Assembly (NCBI RefSeq): GCF_046297875.1
Contig: NZ_JBKBHD010000001.1
Span: 1,054,001-1,118,000, forward strand
Direction of reading: 5' to 3'
Length of the DNA: 64,000 nt
From: Parvibaculum sp046297875
GTDB taxonomy: Bacteria; Pseudomonadota; Alphaproteobacteria; Parvibaculales; Parvibaculaceae
In this document: in pieces, positions 31,230-40,308 of the stretch
Layout of the letters: each line of letters starts with the position of its first letter
Position numbering within the stretch: position 1 is the first letter of the stretch
The notes under the pieces: generated by a model
What the model was told of the DNA's origin: nothing
Seen by the model: the letters and a program-made list of their open reading frames with translations, nothing else
Databases searched by the model: none
Made by a program: the position numbers and the translations under genes

Positions 31230-31230
31230 G

Positions 31231-31836
31231 ATGGACAAGTTCAACAAGCTGACGGGCGTTGCGGCGCCGCTGCCGATCATCAATGTCGATACAGACATGA
31301 TCATCCCGAAGCAATTCCTGAAGACGATCAAGCGCACGGGGCTCGGCAAGAATCTCTTCGACGAGATGCGCTATGACGACAAGGGCAACGAGGTACCGGA
31401 TTTCGTGCTGAACAAGCCGGCCTATCGCAATGCGCAGATTCTCGTCACCGGCGAGAATTTCGGCTGCGGTTCGTCGCGCGAACATGCGCCCTGGGCGTTG
31501 CTCGATTTCGGCATCCGCTGCGTGATCGCGCCGAGCTTCGCCGACATCTTCTACAACAACTGCTTCCAGAACGGCATTCTCCCCATCGTGCTGCCGCAAT
31601 CGGAAGTCGACAAGCTGATGGACGATGCGGAGCGCGGGTCGAACGCCGTCGTCACTATCGATCTCGAGGCGCAGGAAATCCGGGGCCCGGATGGCGGCGT
31701 CATCCAGTTCGATGTCGATCCCTTCCGCAAGCATTGCATGCTGAACGGTCTCGACGGCGTCGGACTCACGCTGCAGAAGGTCGAGAAGATCGCCGGCTTC
31801 GAAAAGAAGCTCGAAACCGCCGCGCCCTGGCTTTGA
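31231..31836 (+). CDS. leuD: 3-isopropylmalate dehydratase small subunit
   Basis: This 201-residue swivel-domain subunit has the substrate loop NFGCGSSREHAPWAL and FADIFYNNCFQNGILPI. The true start is the ATG at 31231, one base after the leuC stop. The open frame upstream within leuC is a shadow. Confidence 0.96.
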   Translation: MDKFNKLTGVAAPLPIINVDTDMIIPKQFLKTIKRTGLGKNLFDEMRYDDKGNEVPDFVLNKPAYRNAQILVTGENFGCGSSREHAPWALLDFGIRCVIAPSFADIFYNNCFQNGILPIVLPQSEVDKLMDDAERGSNAVVTIDLEAQEIRGPDGGVIQFDVDPFRKHCMLNGLDGVGLTLQKVEKIAGFEKKLETAAPWL

Positions 31837-31854
31837 GACTTCACACTATATTGT

Positions 31855-31946
31855 TTCGTCATGCCCGGACTTGATCCGGGCATCCAGGGGCGACCGGCAG
31901 GGAGCAAGTGGCTCTGGATTGCCGGGTCAAGCCCGGCAATGACGAA
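31855..31946. repeat. Three-hairpin palindromic element (family A, long form)
   Basis: An outer stem TTCGTCAT/ATGACGAA (31855-31862 with 31939-31946) encloses three contiguous stems: 31863-31881, 31882-31919 (6-bp stem with a 26-base loop) and 31920-31938. This 92-base unit between leuD and leuB matches the style of dispersed palindromes of rhizobial genomes. A hairpin sharing its outer TCATGCCCGG/CCGGGCATGA style lies at 42111-42141. Confidence 0.75.
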
Positions 31947-31967
31947 TAGGGAAAGACCGAGACTCCA

Positions 31968-33074
31968 ATGACAAGAAACATCCTCATCGTCGCCGGCGAC
32001 GGCATCGGCCCGGAAGTCATGGGCGAAGTCGAACGCGTGATCGGCTGGTACAACGACAACCGAAAGTTCGACGCGAAGGTCGAGCACGAGCTTGTCGGCG
32101 GCTGCTGCTATGACGCGCATGGCGTCGCCGTCACAGACGAGACGGTCGAGAAGGCGAAGCGTGCGGACGCCGTCATGCTCGGCGCGGTCGGCGGGCCGAA
32201 ATGGGATAATGTGCCTTATGAGGGCCGCCCGGAAGCGGGCCTGCTTCGCCTCCGCAAGGATCTCGAACTCTTCGCAAACCTGCGCCCCGCGCTCTGCTTC
32301 GCGGCGCTCGCCGATGCCTCGTCCTTGAAGCGCGAGATCGTCGAGGGTCTCGATATCATGATCGTGCGCGAGCTCACAGGCGGCGTCTATTTCGGCGAGC
32401 CGAAGGAAATCACCGATCTCGGCAATGGCGAGCGCCGCGGCGTCGACACGCAGGTCTATACGACGAGCGAAATCCGCCGCATCGCGGAAGTCGCCTTCGA
32501 TCTCGCAAAGAAGCGCGGTAACCGCGTCATGTCGGTCGAGAAGCGCAATGTGATGAAGTCGGGCGTGCTCTGGTACGAGGAAGTCTCGAAGCTCCACAAG
32601 GAGAAGTTCGCGGATGTGAAGCTCGAGCACATGCTCGCCGACAATTGCGCCATGCAGCTCGTGCGCAACCCGAAGCAGTTCGACGTGATCGTCACCGACA
32701 ATCTCTTCGGCGACGTGCTGTCCGATATTGCCTCCATGCTGACAGGCTCGCTCGGCATGCTGCCTTCGGCCTCGCTTGGTGCGAAGGATGCCAGCGGCAA
32801 GGCCTGCGCCATGTACGAGCCGGTGCATGGCTCCGCGCCGGATATTGCGGGCACGGGCGCCGCTAATCCGATTGCGTCCGTCCTCAGCTTCGCGATGGCG
32901 CTCCGCTACACCTTCGAGCTCGGCGCCGATGCGGACCTGCTCGAAAAAGCCGTCGACAATGTGCTCGCCAGCGGGCTGCGCACAGGCGACATCATGCAGC
33001 CCGGCATGAAAAAAGTCGGCACGAAGGAAATGGGCGTCGCCATCCTCGCCGCCCTCGACAAGTTGAATGCCTGA
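31968..33074 (+). CDS. leuB: 3-isopropylmalate dehydrogenase
   Basis: This 368-residue NAD-dependent enzyme oxidises and decarboxylates 3-isopropylmalate. Typical motifs are VAGDGIGPEVM near the start, RELTGGVYFGEP (about 123-134) and VTDNLFGDVLSDIASML, followed by EPVHGSAPDIAG. It lies 131 bp after leuD, with the palindromic element between. Confidence 0.96.
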   Translation: MTRNILIVAGDGIGPEVMGEVERVIGWYNDNRKFDAKVEHELVGGCCYDAHGVAVTDETVEKAKRADAVMLGAVGGPKWDNVPYEGRPEAGLLRLRKDLELFANLRPALCFAALADASSLKREIVEGLDIMIVRELTGGVYFGEPKEITDLGNGERRGVDTQVYTTSEIRRIAEVAFDLAKKRGNRVMSVEKRNVMKSGVLWYEEVSKLHKEKFADVKLEHMLADNCAMQLVRNPKQFDVIVTDNLFGDVLSDIASMLTGSLGMLPSASLGAKDASGKACAMYEPVHGSAPDIAGTGAANPIASVLSFAMALRYTFELGADADLLEKAVDNVLASGLRTGDIMQPGMKKVGTKEMGVAILAALDKLNA

Positions 33075-33143
33075 AATTCGATAGCCGCTTGACCCGTTGG
33101 AGGACCGCTCCGGGCAAGGCGGTCTTCAAGAAGGAAGACGATC

Positions 33144-34166
33144 ATGGGCTACAAGATTGCCGTTCTCGGCGCCACGGGGAATGTGGGCCAAGAGATGCTG
33201 AACATTCTTGCCGAGCGCGAGTTTCCGGCAGATGAAGTCGTGGCGCTGGCGTCGCGCCGCAGCCAGGGCACGGAAGTGTCCTATGGCGACCGGACGCTCA
33301 AGGTGAAGACCCTCGATGCTTACGACTTCAAGGGCATCGACATCTGCCTGATGGCGACATCGGGCGTGATGTCCGCCGAATGGGCGCCGAAGATCGCGGC
33401 CAAGGGCTGCGTCGTCATCGACAATTCGTCGAAGTGGCGGATGGACCCCGATGTGCCGCTCATCGTGCCGGAAGTGAATGCGGCGGCGATTGCCGGCTAC
33501 ACGAAGAAGAACATCATTGCGAACCCCAATTGCTCGACGGCGCAGATGGTCGTGGCGCTGAAGCCCTTGCATGACGCAGCAGGCATCCGCCGAATCGTCG
33601 TCTCGACCTATCAGTCGGTTTCGGGCGCGGGCAAGGAGGCGATGGACGAGCTTTTCACGCAGACGCGCGCGATTTTCGTCAATGACAATCTCGTCATCGA
33701 GAATTTCACCAAGCAGATCGCCTTCAACGTCATCCCTCATATCGACGAGTTCATGGAGGATGGGCAGACGAAGGAAGAATGGAAGATGACGGTCGAGACG
33801 AAGAAGATTCTCGATCCGAAGATCAAGGTGACGGCAACCTGCGTGCGCGTGCCCGTCTTTGTCGGCCATTCGGAAGCGATCAATATCGAGTTCGAGCGGC
33901 CGATCTCCGACGACGAAGCGCGCGATATCCTGCGCGAGGCGCCGGGCTGCCTCGTCGTCGACAAGCGCGAGGATGGCGGCTATGTCACGCCCATCGAAAG
34001 CGTCGGCGAATATGCGACCTATGTGAGCCGCATCCGCGTCGATCCGACGATAGAGAACGGCCTCAATATCTGGGTCGTCTCCGACAATCTGCGCAAGGGC
34101 GCCGCGCTCAACGCTGTGCAGATCGCGGAAATTCTCGGCGCGCGCTATCTGAAGAAGGCGGCGTAA
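33144..34166 (+). CDS. asd: Aspartate-semialdehyde dehydrogenase
   Basis: This 340-residue enzyme reduces aspartyl phosphate for lysine, threonine and methionine synthesis. The NADP site is VLGATGNVGQEML; the catalytic Cys130 is in NPNCSTAQM; His of the C-terminal domain lies in FVGHSEAINI. The ribosome site is GAAGGAAGA. Confidence 0.95.
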   Translation: MGYKIAVLGATGNVGQEMLNILAEREFPADEVVALASRRSQGTEVSYGDRTLKVKTLDAYDFKGIDICLMATSGVMSAEWAPKIAAKGCVVIDNSSKWRMDPDVPLIVPEVNAAAIAGYTKKNIIANPNCSTAQMVVALKPLHDAAGIRRIVVSTYQSVSGAGKEAMDELFTQTRAIFVNDNLVIENFTKQIAFNVIPHIDEFMEDGQTKEEWKMTVETKKILDPKIKVTATCVRVPVFVGHSEAINIEFERPISDDEARDILREAPGCLVVDKREDGGYVTPIESVGEYATYVSRIRVDPTIENGLNIWVVSDNLRKGAALNAVQIAEILGARYLKKAA

Positions 34167-34178
34167 GAGGCCGCGTCG

Positions 34179-34227
34179 CCCCTCACCCTTCCCATCGCCG
34201 CGAAGCGGCGGTGGGAAGGGTGAGGGG
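34179..34227. repeat. Palindromic element (family B, short form)
   Basis: Perfect 16-bp outer arms (34179-34194 and 34212-34227), beginning CCCCTCACCCTTCC, enclose one CGCCGC-GAA-GCGGCG hairpin. The same outer arm occurs at 43357-43450. It follows asd by 12 bp and may also end its transcript. Confidence 0.8.
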
Positions 34228-34274
34228 GAATCTTCCGTCCCCTGACGTTCTAGAATTAACCTTCCTGCAATCCA

Positions 34275-34291
34275 TGCACAAAAAATGTGCA
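34275..34291. promoter_or_regulatory. NtrC-like dyad upstream of the Amt-kinase gene
   Basis: TGCACA-N5-TGTGCA contains GCAC-N7-GTGC, the spacing and core of NtrC sites (TGCACC-N5-GGTGCA). Its centre is 110 bp before the GTG start. No convincing sigma-54 -24/-12 pair was found, so the role is inferred. Confidence 0.45.
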
Positions 34292-34392
34292 GGATTTCCG
34301 CAGCTTTTCGCATCCTGTTGCGCTGCATCCAGAAAGAAAATTTACCTTTCACTCCGATACTCGTCCCGTCACGTCGGTAATGGGGGCGCGTA

Positions 34393-36543
34393 GTGGGCAG
34401 CGTTGTGCAATCGATCGATACGGTGTGGATCCTGATCTGCACCGTGCTCGTGCTTTTGATGCAGGCGGGATTTGCCTGCTTCGAGTCCGGCCTCGTCCGC
34501 GCCAAGAATTCGATCAATGTCGCCGTCAAGAACGTGATGGATTTCTGCGTCGCGGGCGTCGGCTTCTGGCTTGTCGGTTTCGGCATGATGTTCGGGCTGA
34601 GCGCCGGCGGCTATCTCGGTATGACGGGCTTTGCCTTTGACGGCGCGCCGGATGGCAGTCCGGCCACAGCCTGGCTCATGGCCTTCTTCTTCTTCCAGCT
34701 CGCCTTCTGCTCCACCTCCACCACCATCGTCTCCGGCGCCGTTGCCGAGCGCATGAGCTTTCGCGGCTATGCGATCACGGCAGCCGTGCTCTCCATGCTG
34801 ATCTATCCCGTCTTCGGCCATTGGGCCTGGGGCGGTGTGCTGGCGGGCGAGGCGCAGGGCTGGCTCGAGAAGCTCGGCTTCATCGACTTCGCGGGCTCGA
34901 CTGTCGTTCACTCCATTGGCGGCTGGATGGCGCTCGCCGCGGTGCTCGTGCTGGGCCCGCGCCTCGGACGCTTCGGGCCGGATGGCCGCCGCATCGAAGG
35001 CCACGACATGCCGATGGCGACGCTCGGCATGTTCCTCTTGTGGATCGGCTGGTTCGGCTTCAATGGCGGCTCCACGCTCGCGCTCAACACCTCCGTGCCC
35101 TTCATCCTCGTCCACACCATGCTCGCCGCCGCCGCAGGCGGGCTCGCCGTCATCGGCATCGGCTGGGTGCGCCACGGTGTGCCGGAAGTGCAGGGCGCGC
35201 TCAATGGCGTGCTCGCCGGCCTCGTCGCCATCACGGCGAACTGCCACATGGTCTCGACATCGAGTGCGCTGCTGATTGGCGCAGGCGGCGGCGTTGTCTG
35301 CTATCTCGCAAGCGAACTTCTCCAGCGGCTTCAGATTGACGATGCGGTGGATGCCGTGCCCGTTCATCTTGCCGCCGGCATCTGGGGCACGCTCGCAGTC
35401 GCCCTTCTCGGTGAGACGTCCTTCTTCCCCGATGGCCATACGCGGATCGAGCAGTTCGGCGTGCAGCTTGCGGGTGTCGCGGCGGCCGGCGCCTTCGCCT
35501 TCACGGTCGCCTATGTGGTGCTGCGCGTGATCGACATTTTCTTGCCGCTCCGCGTCTCTTCGGATGCAGAGCGGATCGGTCTCAACTTCGCCGAGCATGG
35601 CGCGTCCTCTGCGCTTCTCGATGTGCTGGGCGCGATGGAAGCGCAAGCCGCGCGGGGCGATTTCTCGAAGCCCGTGCCCGTCGAGCCCTTTACGGAAGCG
35701 GGCGAAATGGCGCGGCGCTACAATCTCGTGCTCGACAAGTTCAACAGCGAGGTGAAGCGGCGCGAACAGGTGGCAAACGAGCTGCGCGATGCGCGCGACG
35801 TGGCGGAAATGGCAAATGCCTCGAAGTCCCAGTTCCTCGCCAATATGAGCCATGAGCTCAGGACGCCGCTCAATGCGATCATCGGCTTTTCCGAAGTGAT
35901 GAATGGCGAGCTGTTCGGCCCGATCGAGAACGAGCGCTACAAGGACTACATGGTGGATATCCACCGCTCGTCGAGCCATCTCCTCAGCCTCATAAACGAT
36001 ATTCTCGATCTCTCCAAGATCGAGGCCGACCGCTACGAGCTTTACGAGGAAGAGCTCGACGTGACCGAGGTCATCGCAAGCTGCGAACGCATGATGCGGC
36101 ATCGCTCGGAAGAGGCAGGTGTCGCGCTCACCGTCACCATTGAGGAGGGGCTCCCCTTCCTCATGGCCGACAAGCGCGCACTCCGCCAGATCCTGCTCAA
36201 TCTCGTCTCGAACGCAGTCAAGTTCACGCCGAAGGGCGGCAGCATTGCGCTCGAAAGTTTCATGGAGCCCGACCACCGCCTTGCTTTTCGTGTGTCCGAT
36301 ACGGGCATCGGCATGGCGAAGAAGGATATTCCGGTCGCGCTCGAGCCCTTCCGCCAGATCGGCAAGGACAGCAATATCTATACGACGGAAGGCACGGGCC
36401 TCGGCCTGCCGCTGACGCGGGCGCTGGCACGGATGCATGGCGCAACGCTCGTCATCGAGTCCGAGCCCGGCGAAGGCACAGTCATCACCATTCGCATGCC
36501 GCATGCCCGCGTGCTGAAGCGGACCGAACGCCTCGCGGGGTGA
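34393..36543 (+). CDS. Ammonium transporter-histidine kinase fusion (Amt sensor)
   Basis: This 716-residue protein joins an Amt/Rh channel (about 1-385, 11 spans) to a cytoplasmic linker (386-475) and a HisKA-HATPase kinase (476-705). The Amt part keeps both pore histidines, His173 in STVVHSIGG and His325 in AVPVHLAAG, so conduction or ammonium sensing is plausible. The kinase phospho-acceptor is His487 in SHELRTP, with N box LLNLVSNAVKF (601-611), DTGIG (636-640) and GTGLGL (668-673). Amt-kinase fusions are known as ammonium sensors, for example in anammox bacteria. No response regulator lies adjacent. The GTG start has little ribosome site. Confidence 0.9.
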   Translation: MGSVVQSIDTVWILICTVLVLLMQAGFACFESGLVRAKNSINVAVKNVMDFCVAGVGFWLVGFGMMFGLSAGGYLGMTGFAFDGAPDGSPATAWLMAFFFFQLAFCSTSTTIVSGAVAERMSFRGYAITAAVLSMLIYPVFGHWAWGGVLAGEAQGWLEKLGFIDFAGSTVVHSIGGWMALAAVLVLGPRLGRFGPDGRRIEGHDMPMATLGMFLLWIGWFGFNGGSTLALNTSVPFILVHTMLAAAAGGLAVIGIGWVRHGVPEVQGALNGVLAGLVAITANCHMVSTSSALLIGAGGGVVCYLASELLQRLQIDDAVDAVPVHLAAGIWGTLAVALLGETSFFPDGHTRIEQFGVQLAGVAAAGAFAFTVAYVVLRVIDIFLPLRVSSDAERIGLNFAEHGASSALLDVLGAMEAQAARGDFSKPVPVEPFTEAGEMARRYNLVLDKFNSEVKRREQVANELRDARDVAEMANASKSQFLANMSHELRTPLNAIIGFSEVMNGELFGPIENERYKDYMVDIHRSSSHLLSLINDILDLSKIEADRYELYEEELDVTEVIASCERMMRHRSEEAGVALTVTIEEGLPFLMADKRALRQILLNLVSNAVKFTPKGGSIALESFMEPDHRLAFRVSDTGIGMAKKDIPVALEPFRQIGKDSNIYTTEGTGLGLPLTRALARMHGATLVIESEPGEGTVITIRMPHARVLKRTERLAG

Positions 36544-36632
36544 ATTCCGGCATTCATTGGCCAAGGCCCCTTCACAGAAGGCACCTGCCTTTATAGTGTC
36601 CATCCGCCTTTCAGCGAATGGAGTGTTTCCCG

Positions 36633-37523
36633 ATGGCCGATATCGCCGCCCGCCCGCGCCGCAGCGTTCTCTACATGCCGGGGTCGAATGCCCGTGCGCT
36701 CGACAAGGCGAAGGAAATTCCCGCCGATGCGCTGATCCTCGATCTGGAAGACGCCGTGGCGCCCGACGCCAAGGAGGAGGCGCGCGCCCAGGTCTGCGCC
36801 GCCGTGAAGGGCGGCGGCTATGGCAAGCGCGAAATCGTCATCCGTGTGAACGGGCTCGACACGCCCTGGGGCCGCGACGACATCAAGGCGGCGGTGGCGG
36901 CGGGCCCCCATGCGATCCTCGTTCCGAAGATCAATTCGGCCTCCGATGTCGAGCGCGCGGAAGAGGCACTGTCGGACGCCGGCGCCAAGCCCGGCCTCCA
37001 GCTCTGGTGCATGATCGAGACGCCGCTTGCTACGCTCAATATCCAGTCGATCGCGCAGAAGGCGCGCGAGCCGGGCAGCCGCATGTCGGTCTGGGTCATG
37101 GGCACGAACGATATTGCGAAGGAGCTTCGCGCCGCGCACACGCCGGACCGCGTGCCCATGCTCGCCTCGCTCGGCCTCGCGCTCGTCGCCGCGCGCGCCT
37201 ATGGCCTCGTCATTCTCGATGGCGTCTATAACGACATCAAGAACGACGAAGGCTTCGCCGCCATTTGCAAGCAGGGCCGCGACATGGGTTTCGACGGCAA
37301 GACGCTCATTCATCCGAGCCAGGTCGGCCCCTGCAACACGATCTTCTCGCCGGATCCGGAAACGGTTGCCTTTGCGAGGCTGACCATCGAGGCCTTCGAG
37401 CTGCCGGAGAACAAGGGCAAGGGCGTGCTGAAGGTCGACGGCAAGATGGTCGAGATCCTTCATGCGGAAATCGCCAGGCGCACTGTCGCCATTGCCGACG
37501 CGATCGCGGAGCTTGAAGCATGA
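36633..37523 (+). CDS. HpcH/HpaI-family CoA ester lyase (malyl-CoA lyase-like)
   Basis: This 296-residue TIM-barrel lyase is of the CitE / L-malyl-CoA lyase type. Motifs are RRSVLYMPGSN near the start, LILDLEDAVAP with the metal-binding acidic residues, and DGKTLIHPSQV. Paired with the next gene it suggests cleavage of methylmalyl-CoA or malyl-CoA in the ethylmalonyl-CoA pathway. It overlaps the next gene by 4 bp. A CitE-like role elsewhere cannot be excluded. I chose the ATG at 36633. Confidence 0.85.
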   Translation: MADIAARPRRSVLYMPGSNARALDKAKEIPADALILDLEDAVAPDAKEEARAQVCAAVKGGGYGKREIVIRVNGLDTPWGRDDIKAAVAAGPHAILVPKINSASDVERAEEALSDAGAKPGLQLWCMIETPLATLNIQSIAQKAREPGSRMSVWVMGTNDIAKELRAAHTPDRVPMLASLGLALVAARAYGLVILDGVYNDIKNDEGFAAICKQGRDMGFDGKTLIHPSQVGPCNTIFSPDPETVAFARLTIEAFELPENKGKGVLKVDGKMVEILHAEIARRTVAIADAIAELEA

Positions 37524-38569
37524 CCAAGACCAACGCCGGAAACTTCTTCGAGGATTTCAAGGTCGGGCAGGTGTTGCGCCATGCGACGCCGCGTACGGTG
37601 ACGGAGGGCGATGCCGCGCTTTATCAGGCGCTGTTCGGTTCGCGCTTCTCGCTTCAGTCATCCGCGGAAGTTGCGCGCAAGGCCGGGTATGCAACGGCAC
37701 CCATCGACGACATGCTCGCCTTCCACATCGTCTTCGGCAAGACGGTGCCCGATGTCTCGCTCAATGCGGTCGCAAATCTCGGCTATGCCGATTGCCGGTT
37801 CCTCAGGCCCGTCTTTCCCGGCGACACGCTGTCGACGGAATCGAAGGTGATCGGCCTCAAGGAAAACTCCAATGGCGAGACGGGCGTCGTCTACGTCCGC
37901 TCCACGGGCCGTAACCAGCGAGATGAAACCGTCATCGACTATGTGCGCTGGGTGATGGTGAGAAAGCGCGACAAGGCGGCAAAAGCACCCGAAGAAGACG
38001 TGCCGCATCTGCCCGCCGCCGTCGGCGCGGAACATCTCGTCGCGCCCGCCGGCACCTCCTTCAAGGGTTTCGACACGGGGGCCTCCGGTTCGCCCCATCT
38101 CTGGGACGATTACGAAGTTGGCGAGAAGATCGACCATGCAGACGGCATCACCATCGAGGAAGCCGAACACATGATGGCGACGCGGCTCTATCAGAACACC
38201 GCGAAAGTCCATTTCAATCAGTATACGGAAGGAAAGGGCCGCTTCGGCCGCCGCCTCATCTACGGCGGCCATGTCATATCGCTGGCGCGTGCGCTCTCCT
38301 TCAACGGGCTCAGCAATGCGGTCCTTGTTGCCGCCATCAATGGTGGGCGCCATGTCGCGCCTTGCTTCGGCGGCGACACGGTATTCGCCTGGACGGAAGT
38401 GCTCGACAAGGCGGAGCTGAAAGGCCGCAGCGATATCGGCGCGCTCCGGCTTCGTACCTTCGCGACGAAAGACCGGCCTTGCGCCGATTTTCCGGGCGTG
38501 AAGGAAAAGGGCTATGAGGAGGGCGTGATCCTCGACCTCGACTACTGGGCGCTCATTCCGCGCCGCTGA
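37520..38569 (+). CDS. mch: Mesaconyl-CoA hydratase-like MaoC protein
   Basis: This 349-residue double hot-dog protein resembles mesaconyl-CoA (beta-methylmalyl-CoA) hydratase. It begins GNFFEDFKVGQVLRHATPRT and has a second MaoC-like half from about residue 185 (FDTGASGSPHLWDDYEVGEK). It is translationally coupled to the CoA ester lyase, its expected partner in the ethylmalonyl-CoA pathway. The Ccr, Ecm and Mcd genes of that route are not in the window. Confidence 0.85.
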   Translation: MTKTNAGNFFEDFKVGQVLRHATPRTVTEGDAALYQALFGSRFSLQSSAEVARKAGYATAPIDDMLAFHIVFGKTVPDVSLNAVANLGYADCRFLRPVFPGDTLSTESKVIGLKENSNGETGVVYVRSTGRNQRDETVIDYVRWVMVRKRDKAAKAPEEDVPHLPAAVGAEHLVAPAGTSFKGFDTGASGSPHLWDDYEVGEKIDHADGITIEEAEHMMATRLYQNTAKVHFNQYTEGKGRFGRRLIYGGHVISLARALSFNGLSNAVLVAAINGGRHVAPCFGGDTVFAWTEVLDKAELKGRSDIGALRLRTFATKDRPCADFPGVKEKGYEEGVILDLDYWALIPRR

Positions 38570-38633
38570 TGCGTGGTTTTAATATCTGCTTTACAAACCG
38601 GGATTAGGCTCCGTTTCGGATCGGCTTCCAGCG

Positions 38634-39227
38634 ATGACCGTCATGCTTTCGTCCAGCACAGTTTCGGGTTCTCCCCAGCGCGGCCATTCGTTGCGCTCGC
38701 CGGAAAGCATTGCCTTCGAGGAAGCCTGGGAAGCGGCGCGCCGCAATGGTGCTGTCCCGGCACGCGCCGATCTCGATCTCCGGCTGATTGCGCCCTTTGC
38801 CCGCTGGTTTGCGATCATCGAGCCGGACCCGCAAAGGGTCGCGCTCCCCTTCCGGCTGACGGGCTCGGGCTTCCGCGAATTCTTCGGCCACGATCTCACC
38901 GGCGCCGATTATCTCTCGCTCGCCGACCCGGCGATCCGCACCTATGCCTATGAATGCGTGATGGCCTGCCTCGGGCATCCCTGCGGGCTGTGGCAGCGCA
39001 CGCCTGCAACGGCGGAAAATGGCGGCCGCATCGACTATGAATATACGATCCTGCCGATCTCCAAGGCGGGCGGTGCGCCCGACCACATCGGCATCTTCGT
39101 GAATTTCGAGGCCAAGCCCTCGGATGACCTGCCGGGCGTCCAGCGGATCGAGCATTCGACGGTCTGGCACTGGCTCGATATCGGCGCGGGCGTGCCGCCG
39201 GCGAGCATCGGCACCGCGCCTTTGTGA
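38634..39227 (+). CDS. PAS-domain protein (PAS_5 family)
   Basis: This 197-residue protein has a single PAS-like domain of the PF07310 type, recognised from DLDLRLIAPFARWFAIIEPD, FRLTGSGFREFFGHDLTG and the late IDYEYTILPIS block. There is no output domain, so it may be a regulator or a structural protein. Function is unknown in this family. It lies between the mch-like gene and sdhC as an apparently single gene. Confidence 0.7.
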   Translation: MTVMLSSSTVSGSPQRGHSLRSPESIAFEEAWEAARRNGAVPARADLDLRLIAPFARWFAIIEPDPQRVALPFRLTGSGFREFFGHDLTGADYLSLADPAIRTYAYECVMACLGHPCGLWQRTPATAENGGRIDYEYTILPISKAGGAPDHIGIFVNFEAKPSDDLPGVQRIEHSTVWHWLDIGAGVPPASIGTAPL

Positions 39228-39477
39228 GACACCCGGCCGATCGCCGCCGGGAATCGTTTTCGGGTGATTGCGCTGCCGTTAGTTGCGAGACATTCGCATC
39301 TTTGCTCCGGCTCGCTGCCGCAAGGTTTTCCGCAGCTTTTTCGCCTTGCCCGGCCTTGCTTTTTTGCAGCCCAAGGATATTTGCCTTCACTGGCAACGCG
39401 AGATAAACAACGGACTGACTTTCGCGGTCCCGTCCGGGGCCGCCATTTCTCATGTTGCCCGAACGGGGTTCTTTCGG

Positions 39478-39885
39478 ATGGCTGAACAGCGACAGGCCGT
39501 AGCCCGGCCGCTCTCTCCGCACCTGCAGGTCTATCGCTTCACGATCACCATGGCGATGTCGATCATCCATCGCATCACCGGCGCCGGCCTTTATGCCGGT
39601 TCGGCGCTGGTCGCATGGTGGCTGATCGCGGCGGCGACGGGCCCTGAAGCCTATGCCGCCTTCCAGGCGATCGCCGGTTCGTGGTTCGGCCAGCTCGTCC
39701 TTATCGGCTACACATGGGCGCTGCTCCATCATCTTTTCAGCGGCATCCGCTATTTCTTCTGGGACGAGATCGTCGCGACCTCGCCCGAAAGCGCAAACAA
39801 GCTGAGCTGGGCCGCCGCCCTTCTCGGCGCTGCCGGCACGATTGCCGTCTGGGCCGTGATCTTTTCCATGCGGGGGGCGATCTGA
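39478..39885 (+). CDS. sdhC: Succinate dehydrogenase cytochrome b556 subunit
   Basis: This 135-residue three-span membrane anchor has SPHLQVYRF at its start, SIIHRITGAGLYAG in span 1 and HHLFSGIRYFFWD carrying the heme-ligand histidine. I chose the ATG at 39478. It overlaps sdhD by one base. Confidence 0.93.
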   Translation: MAEQRQAVARPLSPHLQVYRFTITMAMSIIHRITGAGLYAGSALVAWWLIAAATGPEAYAAFQAIAGSWFGQLVLIGYTWALLHHLFSGIRYFFWDEIVATSPESANKLSWAAALLGAAGTIAVWAVIFSMRGAI

Positions 39886-40280
39886 TGTCCGCTTCGAAGA
39901 ACGACATGCGCACACCCTTTGGCCGCGTGCTGGGCCGGGGCTCCGCGAAATCGGGCACGCGCGACCATATCCGCCAGCGCGTCACCGCGCTTGCGATGGT
40001 GCCGCTCTTTCTCTTCTTCGCAGGCTTCGTCGTCGCGCTCACCGGCGCCGACTATCAGACGGCGCGCGCCTGGCTCGGCAATCCGCTCGTCGCCATAGCC
40101 GCGCTCGGCCTGATCGGCGCCGCGATCATGCATATGCGCATCGGCATGCAGATCGTCATCGAAGACTATGTGACGGGCGACCGGCTCCGCGCGCTGGCGC
40201 TCATCGCCAACACCTTCTTCGCCTATGCCGCCGGTATCGCCTGCATCTATGCGGTGGCGAAAATCGGCTTCAGCGCCTGA
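39885..40280 (+). CDS. sdhD: Succinate dehydrogenase membrane anchor SdhD
   Basis: This 131-residue three-span subunit starts MSASKNDMRTPFGRVLG, has HIRQRVTALAMVPL and the MHMRIGMQIVIEDYV block typical of alphaproteobacterial SdhD. It completes the quinone and heme site with SdhC. Confidence 0.92.
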   Translation: MSASKNDMRTPFGRVLGRGSAKSGTRDHIRQRVTALAMVPLFLFFAGFVVALTGADYQTARAWLGNPLVAIAALGLIGAAIMHMRIGMQIVIEDYVTGDRLRALALIANTFFAYAAGIACIYAVAKIGFSA

Positions 40281-40308
40281 CCATTCCTCTATCGTCGAGA
40301 CCAAGCTC

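Noticed and set aside
31837..31967. CRISPR-like repeat
   Set aside because: One palindromic unit only, with no regularly spaced direct repeats.
34292..34392. Sigma-54 promoter after the NtrC-like dyad
   Set aside because: Candidate GC/TTGC pairs have the wrong spacing by one base, so I do not call it.
34369..36603. 744-residue minus-strand frame opposite the Amt-kinase gene
   Set aside because: GC-rich antisense shadow; the plus frame has full domain content.
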